Assembly: GCA_938045805.1 (NCBI GenBank)
Contig: CALIBL010000021.1
Location: 62,001-126,000, forward strand
Direction: 5' to 3'
Source of the DNA: an uncultured Rubripirellula sp.
GTDB lineage: Bacteria; Planctomycetota; Planctomycetia; Pirellulales; Pirellulaceae
DNA length: 64,000 nucleotides
Part shown: piece after piece, positions 57,670-64,000 of the stretch
Layout: every line of letters begins with the position of its first letter
Numbering within the stretch: position 1 is the first letter of the stretch
Program-made: the position numbers and the translations under genes
Notes under the pieces: generated by a model
Told to the model about the DNA's origin: nothing
The model's input: the letters and a program-made list of their open reading frames with translations, nothing else
The model's database searches: none

Positions 57670-59222
57670 GAGTTTCGTTCCCAATTGGTGCCATCTTTCT
57701 TATCTAGCAACGCGATACCAAGTTCCGTTAGTCGATTGCGGATAACATCCGCTGTAGCATAATCCTTATTGGCTCGCGCTTCTTTTCTTAGGTCGATTAG
57801 CAAATGCATTACTTCGTCAAGCAATTGGCTATCTGCTTCATCGTTTGCACCACTGCCGAGCACAGGCTTGATAAATAAGCCCAGCACATTAGACAACTGT
57901 CGCAGAATACTTGTAGCGGTGATAAGCACTTGAACCTCGGTGCCGGTATCAGGACTGTTAGCACTAAGGTCATGCTGATCAATATGTCGATTGAGCGATC
58001 GAAGTAGATCAAAGAGACTACTTATGGCAGCGCCACTATTGAAGTCGTCATCCATAGCATCGTGGAATTTCGACCGCACCTCCTCTGTTCCTTGGAGGAG
58101 AGGGTGGTCACCTAGGGGTGCACTGCTCCCACTGCGTTGAGTGGTTGCTTCTAGTTCGTAAAAATCGCAGTTGGTTATTTCATGAAATCGTTCAAAGAAG
58201 CGATAAAAACCTTCTAGTGACGTACCAGCTTCCTGCAATCCTTCTTCGTTGTAGATAATCGTTGAGCGATAATGGGATCGCAGTAAAAAGAAGCGGATTC
58301 TCTCACCGGTGTGTCGGCGGATCACGGAGGAGAGGCCACCGTCACCCTTGCTTCGACTAATTTTTCCAGCGGATGTATCCTCAGTTGTTTCAGAGGTTTC
58401 TCGATCGCTTTTACCGCCCACTTTTCCTTTTTCACCGGCCCGCATCAGTCCGTTGTGCATCCAGTAGGTCGCCATTGGAGAGTCATGGCAGCAACCACTC
58501 TGTGCAAGTTCATTTTCGTGATGGGGAAACATTAGGTCCAAGCCACCGCCGTGAATGTCAAAGGTTTGGCCGAGGATTGAGTGGCTCATTGCGGAACATT
58601 CAATGTGCCAACCTGGTCGTCCTTTTCCCCAAGGGCTTTCCCAAGAAATCTCTTCCGGTTTGGCCTGTTTCCATAGTGCAAAATCGCCCGCAGATCGTTT
58701 CTTTGCTGCGGCTTCTCCCCCCTCACCCTGCTGTGCATCAGCACTTCGGTTGGATAACTGTCCGTACTGGGGGTCTCTGGAAACATCGAAAAATACATCC
58801 CCATCAACCGCGTAAGCAAAGCCTTTTTCTTCGAGGTCTGCAATGAATTTGATGATGTGTTCGATGTGGTCTGTCGCGCGAGGCATGTAGTCAATTTGAT
58901 TGACACCAAGTTCACGTAGATTGGCCAAGTAGTCTGCGGTCATCTCGGTTGCAATTTGGCTAACCGGAATACCTCGCTCCCGACTTTTCGCAATCAGTTT
59001 GTCATCAACATCAGTGATATTCACGACCCATGTCACGTCGTATCCGCTGTAGCGGAGGTAGCGTTTGATCGTATCAAAGATGACGGGGCCAACCATGTGA
59101 CCGATGTGTGACTCGGCGTAAACTGTAGGGCCGCACAGATAAATGCCCACCTTAGGGGGATCAATTGGTTGAAAGACTTCTTTCGACTTGCTGAGGGTGT
59201 TGTAGACACGAATTTCAGGCAT
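57666..59222 (-). CDS. cysS: Cysteinyl-tRNA synthetase
   Basis: Class I synthetase charging tRNA(Cys). ATG 59222 ([18 protein letters not shown]) is preferred over the frame opening at 59264; 518 residues. The HIGH motif is present as HIGH (39-42) after YLCGPTVY, where C30 begins the zinc site; [10 protein letters not shown] and [15 protein letters not shown] are typical. The KMSKS loop reads KISRS (287-291), and about 25 extra residues rich in Lys, Ser, Thr and Glu lie between HNGLMR and it. Overlaps ruvC by 4 bp. Confidence 0.95.
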   Translation of the reverse strand: MPEIRVYNTLSKSKEVFQPIDPPKVGIYLCGPTVYAESHIGHMVGPVIFDTIKRYLRYSGYDVTWVVNITDVDDKLIAKSRERGIPVSQIATEMTADYLANLRELGVNQIDYMPRATDHIEHIIKFIADLEEKGFAYAVDGDVFFDVSRDPQYGQLSNRSADAQQGEGGEAAAKKRSAGDFALWKQAKPEEISWESPWGKGRPGWHIECSAMSHSILGQTFDIHGGGLDLMFPHHENELAQSGCCHDSPMATYWMHNGLMRAGEKGKVGGKSDRETSETTEDTSAGKISRSKGDGGLSSVIRRHTGERIRFFLLRSHYRSTIIYNEEGLQEAGTSLEGFYRFFERFHEITNCDFYELEATTQRSGSSAPLGDHPLLQGTEEVRSKFHDAMDDDFNSGAAISSLFDLLRSLNRHIDQHDLSANSPDTGTEVQVLITATSILRQLSNVLGLFIKPVLGSGANDEADSQLLDEVMHLLIDLRKEARANKDYATADVIRNRLTELGIALLDKKDGTNWERNS

Positions 59223-59457
59223 CGGATCGGCAAAAATAAGGGCAGGTACAATGCAAGCAAACAATCTTGTGAATGATCACTCGCGCGGCATTTCTAGACG
59301 AACTCTAATAGCTCGGTTTGGCTCAAAAAAATCTTGCCAAGGTTCACAACACAGATCAGCGATCCGTGTTCAGTTGAGTGAGCAAAGAAAGATTATAGGG
59401 CGGTTTCTCTGTTTTGAAGAGATCGATTTCATTCATCATTTACACTCGGGCAGAGGG

Positions 59458-59958
59458 TCAAGTACCAGCCAATAAAACGACCACTCGGGCGGAGATCGCT
59501 TCTCCACGTCCCACAGCATCCACCTTTTCCCCCGTCTTGGCTTTGATTCCAAGTTGCTGGGGAGTAATTCCCATCTGCGTCGCAAGTTCTTTTTTCATTT
59601 GATCGATGTGTGGAGCCATTTTCGGTTTTTCGGCTAGAACGACACAGTCAATATTTACGATCGCCATTTTCTGAGAGTTCAGACGCCGAATTGCTTCGCC
59701 AAGAAAATCGGCGCTGTCGCGATTTTTATTCCGCTCGGCATTATCGGGAAAAAGTCGGCCGATGTCAGGCTCGCTTAGTGCACCTAAGATCGCGTCGGTG
59801 AGGGCATGCATGAGAACGTCCGCGTCACTGTGCCCTACCGCATGGGAGCCGCAATCAATCCAAATCCCTCCAATTTTGAGCTTCCCACCCGTCTCGAGGC
59901 GATGAGTGTCAAATCCGAGTCCAATCCGTAATACCGGGAGATTGATTTGGTTTGTCAT
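59458..59958 (-). CDS. ispF: 2-C-methyl-D-erythritol 2,4-cyclodiphosphate synthase
   Basis: Fifth step of the MEP isoprenoid pathway, cyclising CDP-ME-2-phosphate. The 166 residues carry the metal ligands D17 and H19 in GLGFDTHRL and H51 in DVLMHALTDAILGA. GHSDADVLMH, LFPDN and the closing KAKTGEKVDAVGRGEAI are family hallmarks. It is separated from cysS by about 235 bp with nothing recognisable. Upstream, toward the divergent ABC gene, lies a perfect 11-bp inverted repeat (59985-60016). Confidence 0.95.
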   Translation of the reverse strand: MTNQINLPVLRIGLGFDTHRLETGGKLKIGGIWIDCGSHAVGHSDADVLMHALTDAILGALSEPDIGRLFPDNAERNKNRDSADFLGEAIRRLNSQKMAIVNIDCVVLAEKPKMAPHIDQMKKELATQMGITPQQLGIKAKTGEKVDAVGRGEAISARVVVLLAGT

Positions 59959-59984
59959 TGGAATTTAGTCACTGATTTGAGGAT

Positions 59985-60016
59985 AGATTCATTCAAAGTA
60001 TCTGATGAATGAATCT
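59985..60016. promoter_or_regulatory. Perfect 11-bp inverted repeat between ispF and the ABC ATPase gene
   Basis: AGATTCATTCA (59985-59995) and TGAATGAATCT (60006-60016) are exact reverse complements separated by 10 bp, giving about two helical turns between half-site centres. It lies 27 bp upstream of the ispF start in a 191-bp divergent region. The geometry suits a dimeric regulator; a hairpin in the ispF leader is the alternative. Confidence 0.5.
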
Positions 60017-60149
60017 CAGCGAGCAAGTGTTAACGTATTGTGAAACGGAGTGTGATTTGGGGACAGATATCCCGTGCGCCCCATCTAACTCTTTTTTAAG
60101 TTGACCCTACAATACGTTCTCGAGAAACATTTCAGAAGTGTTGGTTGAT

Positions 60150-61136
60150 ATGTCCATTATTGAAGTCAAGCAATTAACTAAATCCTATCGGGTCTACAAG
60201 AAGCGGGAGGGTTTGAGAGAGAGTATCCGAGGGATTTTTCGGAGGCAGTATGAGGATGTTCACGCAGTTGCAGGAATCGATCTCAGTGTTGAGCAAGGTG
60301 AATTCGTCGCGTTCCTTGGTCCAAACGGTGCTGGAAAAACAACGACACTTAAATTGCTCAGCGGAGTGATCAATCCCACCAGCGGTACGGCGCATGTGAT
60401 GGGATTCACTCCGTGGCAGAGAAAGAATGATTACCGACGCAGGTTTGCTCTAGTGATGGGGCAGAAGAATCAGTTGTGGTGGGATCTGCCAGCAAGGGAG
60501 TCCTACCGCCTTCATCAACAGATCTACTCGGTGCCCGAGGATGAGTTTAAGAAAACGTTGCAAGAATTGACCGATTTGCTAGATGTTGAGCGTTTGCTTG
60601 GGCAGCCGGTTCGTGAATTGTCTCTCGGTGAACGCATGAAAATGGAGTTGATTGCGGCGTTACTACATCGGCCAGAGGTATTGTTCCTTGACGAACCCAC
60701 TATTGGTCTCGATGTGATTGCGCAACACAACATTCAAAAGTTCCTGAATTATTATCAAGATAAGTCTGGAATGACGGTCCTTCTTACCAGTCATTACATG
60801 AAGGATGTTGCAGCATTATGCAAACGAGTGGTTATCATTGCCCGTGGCTTAATTCAATACGATGGATCACTCGCCGGGGTGATTGATCAGTTCTCAGGCC
60901 ATAAGTTGTTGACTTTTGAATTCGCCGATACCCACCGACCAGACCTGCGATCTTTTGGTGAGGTGTTACAGGAGACATGGCCGAAGATTCAGATTCGCGT
61001 CGCGCGGAGCGAGGTTCCACGAGTGTTAGGGGAGGTTCTTCGAGATCACCCGATTGAAGATGTTTCCGTCGAAGATGTTCCACTCGAAGAGGTGATTGCT
61101 ACGATGTTTCGCGATTCGTCCTCACCGTCAGTTTGA
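60150..61136 (+). CDS. ABC-2-type transporter ATP-binding protein
   Basis: Nucleotide-binding subunit of an ABC exporter of the daunorubicin/COG4586-like class. Starting at ATG 60150, it has 328 residues: Walker A GPNGAGKTT, Q-loop GQKNQLWWDLP, signature LSLGERMKM (Leu-Ser-Leu-Gly-Glu instead of LSGGQ, common in this class) and Walker B VLFLDEPTIGLD. The C-terminal 80 residues end in an alternating VEDVPLEEV motif typical of these ATPases. Its partner permeases should follow, but only a short frame resembling a permease start is present (61156-61305) before uup. Confidence 0.9.
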   Translation: MSIIEVKQLTKSYRVYKKREGLRESIRGIFRRQYEDVHAVAGIDLSVEQGEFVAFLGPNGAGKTTTLKLLSGVINPTSGTAHVMGFTPWQRKNDYRRRFALVMGQKNQLWWDLPARESYRLHQQIYSVPEDEFKKTLQELTDLLDVERLLGQPVRELSLGERMKMELIAALLHRPEVLFLDEPTIGLDVIAQHNIQKFLNYYQDKSGMTVLLTSHYMKDVAALCKRVVIIARGLIQYDGSLAGVIDQFSGHKLLTFEFADTHRPDLRSFGEVLQETWPKIQIRVARSEVPRVLGEVLRDHPIEDVSVEDVPLEEVIATMFRDSSSPSV

Positions 61137-61155
61137 TGTAGATGAGTTAGAGTGA

Positions 61156-61305
61156 ATGAGTGACTTCTTTCGTTTTGCTCAGTTATCTATTGTGTTGCGT
61201 TCGAAGAAGCATGCATATCGCCTTCAGTTCATCTTTATGATTATCTTCTTCTATTTATTTCATTGGGAGCGGCTCGCGCGGCGTTCATATTTAGCATGTC
61301 ACTAA
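61156..61305 (+). pseudogene. Remnant of an ABC-2 permease gene (N-terminal fragment)
   Basis: A 49-codon frame starts at ATG 61156, 19 bp after the ATPase stop, and ends at TAA 61303-61305, overlapping the uup start. It begins FFRFAQLSIVLRSKKHAYRL and goes into a hydrophobic run (FIFMIIFFYLF). This is the pattern of the N-terminus of ABC-2 permeases of the same class: a short amphipathic arm, a Tyr-Arg-Leu/Asn-Phe motif, then the first membrane helix. I infer a gene truncated by deletion. It could instead be a genuine short membrane peptide. Confidence 0.4.
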
Positions 61306-63116
61306 TCTCCGTAGAAAATGTTTCCATCGGTTTTCGAGGGCCTTCCTTGCTCGATGATGTTTCAGCAGTCATTGAGCCCAAACAAAGAATCGGCTTGCTT
61401 GGTAGGAATGGCGCCGGGAAGACCACTCTGATGCGCTTGCTATGCGGTGAGATACAGCCTGACCATGGTGTGATTACAGTGAGCCCAAATCGCAAGATTG
61501 CAAGGCTCGTGCAGGACGTTCCTAAAAACCTTGGCGGGACCATTCAAGACATCGTTCTTGAATCTCAAAAGCAAAGGGCGAGTCGAGACGACTGGGACCA
61601 GGCTGCGTGGGAAGTTGAGCATGCGGTCGATCGTACACTCTCTAAAATGGAACTTGATCCAAACGCTGAGTTCTCAACTCTTTCAAGTGGAATGAAACGC
61701 CGTGTGCTTCTTGCCGCCGCGATTGCTGGAGAGCCGGATTTGCTTTTGCTTGATGAGCCAACCAATCATTTAGATATTCCGTCGATTCTTTGGTTGGAGA
61801 AGTTTCTGCAAGGCTGGAATGGAACGATTTTATTTGTGACGCATGATCGGTCGTTCCTCCAGAAATTGGCTAACCGTATTTGGGAAATCGATCGCGGTCG
61901 GCTATTCGACTGGTCATGCGACTATCCAACTTTTCTTGTCCGGAAAGAGCAAGCATTAGCAGCTGAAGACAAGCAGAATGCATTGTTTGATAAAAGACTT
62001 GCTCAGGAGGAAGCTTGGATCAGGCAGGGTATCAAAGCGAGGAGAACACGTAATGAAGGACGCGTTAAAGCTTTGAAAGAGATGCGTCTTCAGCGACAGG
62101 AGAGAAGGAGTAAAGTTGGTAAGGCTAAGCTGAAAATTCAGGAAGCGGATCGTACCGGTGCTCTTGTTGCAGATATCGAAGATGCGACATTTGCCTACGC
62201 TGATCGTACGATCGTGAAGGATTTTACAGCCGCGATCATGCGAGGTGATAAGGTTGGTTTGATCGGCCCCAATGGGGCTGGAAAGACAACCTTGTTAAAG
62301 TTAATTCTCGGTGAGATCAGTCCGCAGCAAGGAAGCGTAAAGCTTGGAACAAATCTGCAAGTTGCATACTTCGATCAGCTTAGAGATACCCTTGATCCTG
62401 AGCAAACAGTGCAGGAGTGCGTCGGTGAGGGTAGTGATAAAGTTGTTATTGGAGGTCAGTCCAAGCACATCTTGGGGTATCTGCAAGATTTTCTATTCTC
62501 GCCTGAACGAGCGAGAACTTTGGTTAAATTTCTTTCCGGCGGAGAACGGAACCGCGCACTGTTAGCGAAACTGATGACCAAGCCGGCAAATGTCATTGTG
62601 CTTGATGAGCCGACCAACGACCTCGATAGCGAGACTTTGGAGTTATTAGAGGAACAATTGGTAGCGTTTGATGGGACTCTCTTGATCGTAAGTCACGATC
62701 GAACATTTTTGAATAATGTTGTCACCAGCACCCTTGTTTTTGAAGGCGGTGCTGTGAACGAATATGTCGGCGGATATGACGATTGGCAGTCCGCGGTGCG
62801 CAGACGCGAAGAAGCCGTTCACGATGAGGGTAAGACTGCACTTAGCAAGAAGAAGCCCACAGCTGAAAAGGAGAAGCCTCGCCAAGTCGTTGCTTCTAGG
62901 TTGTCCTATATGGAGAAGAAAGAGCTAGAAGAACTTCCTATTCAGATCGAAGCTCTAGAATCCCAAGTGCAAGCCATTCATGATCGCATGAGCGATCCGA
63001 CGTATTACCAACGGCCAAGTGATGAGCTATCGGCTGACGCATTAGAGCTCAAGCAGTTGGAGGGAAGTTTGGCAGAATTTTATGCGAAATGGGAGCAGCT
63101 GGAATCACGAGCTTAG
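61296..63116 (+). CDS. uup: ABC-F ATPase of the Uup type
   Basis: Cytoplasmic duplicated ABC ATPase without membrane domain; E. coli Uup affects transposon excision and ribosome function. ATG 61296 (MSLISVENVSIGF) gives 606 residues. Both halves have full motifs: GRNGAGKTT and LLLDEPTNHLDI in the first; GPNGAGKTT, LSGGERNRALLAKL and VLDEPTNDLD in the second. The linker EEAWIRQGIKARRTRNEGRV matches E. coli Uup nearly residue for residue. A C-terminal coiled-coil tail (about 535-606) is present. The start lies within the putative permease remnant. Confidence 0.95.
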   Translation: MSLISVENVSIGFRGPSLLDDVSAVIEPKQRIGLLGRNGAGKTTLMRLLCGEIQPDHGVITVSPNRKIARLVQDVPKNLGGTIQDIVLESQKQRASRDDWDQAAWEVEHAVDRTLSKMELDPNAEFSTLSSGMKRRVLLAAAIAGEPDLLLLDEPTNHLDIPSILWLEKFLQGWNGTILFVTHDRSFLQKLANRIWEIDRGRLFDWSCDYPTFLVRKEQALAAEDKQNALFDKRLAQEEAWIRQGIKARRTRNEGRVKALKEMRLQRQERRSKVGKAKLKIQEADRTGALVADIEDATFAYADRTIVKDFTAAIMRGDKVGLIGPNGAGKTTLLKLILGEISPQQGSVKLGTNLQVAYFDQLRDTLDPEQTVQECVGEGSDKVVIGGQSKHILGYLQDFLFSPERARTLVKFLSGGERNRALLAKLMTKPANVIVLDEPTNDLDSETLELLEEQLVAFDGTLLIVSHDRTFLNNVVTSTLVFEGGAVNEYVGGYDDWQSAVRRREEAVHDEGKTALSKKKPTAEKEKPRQVVASRLSYMEKKELEELPIQIEALESQVQAIHDRMSDPTYYQRPSDELSADALELKQLEGSLAEFYAKWEQLESRA

Positions 63117-63125
63117 TGAATGAAT

Positions 63126-63155
63126 ACCCTGTTTTGCGGATATCTTCAGGGTTTT
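63126..63155 (+). terminator. Weak terminator-like hairpin after uup
   Basis: ACCCTG (63126-63131) pairs with CAGGGT (63147-63152) around a 15-base loop, followed by three more T. It lies 10 bp after the uup stop. The stem is short and the T-run minimal. Confidence 0.35.
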
Positions 63156-63207
63156 CGTGAGGACCCAGCGAATTCTAATCGACGCTAAGTATTCTGTTAA
63201 ACTTTAA

Positions 63208-63261
63208 GACGGCTTGGGTGTGGCATTTCGGTACCACACTGCCCTGCCCTACGATGCCGTC
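63208..63261 (+). promoter_or_regulatory. Nested inverted repeats upstream of the PSD1-type gene
   Basis: An outer pair GACGGC (63208-63213)/GCCGTC (63256-63261) encloses an inner pair GTGTGG (63218-63223)/CCACAC (63234-63239). Both are perfect 6-bp stems, giving a two-level foldable element that ends about 24 bp before the next start codon. It may be a structured 5' leader or an operator; no known riboswitch is recognised. Confidence 0.35.
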
Positions 63262-63284
63262 GGTAATATCTTCGTTCGGGAAAA

Positions 63285-64000
63285 ATGGAGCGGTTATTTT
63301 CTTCCATGTTCACTTTTGATCGAGCATTAGCCAACTCCGGTTGGCGAGTTGGAATCTTATTGATCACACTCCTTTTCACGGGTTCTCAGGACCTTCGTAC
63401 CTGTAGCGGAGCTGTGGCTTCGGGCGAAGTTGATTTTAATAGTCAGATTAGGCCAATTCTGTCATCGGCTTGTTTTGCGTGTCACGGTCCGGATGAAAGC
63501 GAGCGGGCAGCAGGCTTGAGACTCGATACGGCTGAAGGTTCGCTACAGGATTTGGGTGGTTACTCCGCAATTGTTGCGGGTGATCCCGATTCAAGTGAAT
63601 TGTTGAAGAGAGTCCTTTCGGAAGATCCTGACTTCAGAATGCCTCCTCCTGAGAGCGGGTCGGCTCTTACGCAGCAACAAGTAGCAGTTCTCAGCCGATG
63701 GATCGAGCAGGGTGCTAAGTATGCGGAACATTGGTCTTACATTTCACCGAGAAGGCCGACTCCTCCTGAGATGACGAGCCATGGTTGGGGGGAAAATGAG
63801 ATAGATAGATTTGTTCTCTCAAAGCTTTCAGACCAAGGACTCCAACCTAGTCAATCCGCTGATCGACTTACGTTAGCGAGGAGGTTGTCGCTTGATTTAG
63901 TGGGGTTGCCACCAACTTGGCAAGAAGCGGAGTATTTTCTTAACGACCAGAGCTCGAATGCATACGAAAAATATGTCGATTCGTTGCTAAAGAGAGATAC
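63285..64000 (+). CDS. PSD1/DUF1549-type planctomycete cytochrome c protein (partial)
   Basis: The first 238 codons of a large exported protein; the gene runs past the window edge. Start ATG 63285, with ATG 63306 as an alternative. A signal-like hydrophobic stretch (GWRVGILLITLLFTGS) is followed by the planctomycete cytochrome C domain: FNSQIRPILSSACFACHGPD with c-heme site CFACH, the conserved GGLRLDT-like AAGLRLDTAEG, and FRMPPPESG. Downstream the DUF1549 start is visible (EIDRFVLSKLSDQGLQPS, RRLSLDLVGLPPTW). These proteins usually carry DUF1553 at the C-terminus and occur next to DUF1501 genes; neither is within view. Confidence 0.9.
   Translation, partial: MERLFSSMFTFDRALANSGWRVGILLITLLFTGSQDLRTCSGAVASGEVDFNSQIRPILSSACFACHGPDESERAAGLRLDTAEGSLQDLGGYSAIVAGDPDSSELLKRVLSEDPDFRMPPPESGSALTQQQVAVLSRWIEQGAKYAEHWSYISPRRPTPPEMTSHGWGENEIDRFVLSKLSDQGLQPSQSADRLTLARRLSLDLVGLPPTWQEAEYFLNDQSSNAYEKYVDSLLKRD

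Overview
The window looks like a chromosomal segment of a planctomycete, most likely a Pirellula/Rhodopirellula-type member of the Planctomycetota. This is an inference from gene content. It encodes a sulfatase with a formylglycine motif, DUF1080-like secreted proteins, a very large secreted protein with HEAT repeats and a C-terminal PVC-type c-heme domain (7352-10543), the start of a PSD1/DUF1549-type cytochrome protein (63285 to the edge), a Ser/Thr kinase with a large extracytoplasmic part, and an archaeal-type prolyl-tRNA synthetase. I saw no tRNA or rRNA gene, CRISPR array, insertion sequence, prophage or integrase. Most of the segment is ordinary chromosomal housekeeping DNA.

Layout. 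1-4.8 kb: envelope glycan genes (a membrane phosphotransferase/sulfatase-fold protein, a dolichyl-phosphate-mannose-synthase-like GT2, a GT39-like integral membrane glycosyltransferase). 4.9-14.4 kb, minus strand: RNase R, the heme/HEAT protein and B12-dependent methionine synthase. 15.1-18.9 kb: a membrane protein paired with a tyrosine-kinase-like P-loop ATPase, a DJ-1/PfpI protein and a secreted protein. 19.2-21.5 kb: gcvT-gcvH-lipM, joining glycine cleavage to lipoylation of GcvH. 22-26.4 kb: an FHA protein, an alpha/beta-hydrolase-fold protein that lacks its nucleophilic serine, and a hydroxypyruvate-isomerase-like TIM barrel. 26.5-29.7 kb: a MoxR/Mg-chelatase-type AAA+ ATPase overlapping a VWA partner. 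29.8-36.2 kb, minus strand: rsgA, ftsH and an unusually long recQ. 36.4-43.1 kb: a zinc alcohol dehydrogenase, a DapA-family aldolase, a sulfatase and the Ser/Thr kinase. 43.3-48.1 kb: a small c-type cytochrome, a DUF1080 protein, a lipoprotein, rpmB, gatC, a secreted protein and comB.

48.3-54.6 kb holds a compact flagellar block, fliF-fliG-fliH-fliI-fliJ (M-ring, switch and export ATPase complex). It is preceded by a degenerate histidine-kinase-like ATPase-fold protein and followed by a 39-codon ORF whose GTG overlaps the fliJ stop. 54.7-60 kb: proS converges on ruvA-ruvC-cysS-ispF, with ruvC and cysS overlapping by GTGA. 60.1-63.1 kb: an ABC-2-type ATPase whose permease seems reduced to a 49-codon remnant, then the ABC-F protein uup. 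The window ends inside the PSD1-type gene.

The observations I rate highest are the apparent permease remnant between the ABC ATPase and uup, the Ser-to-Gly change in the hydrolase nucleophile elbow, the LipM-type cysteine in the gcvTH-linked acyltransferase, the flagellar block with its divergent FliG and upstream ATPase-fold protein, and several perfect inverted repeats in divergent intergenic regions (59985-60016 and 36252-36278). I found no convincing new defence or mobile system here.
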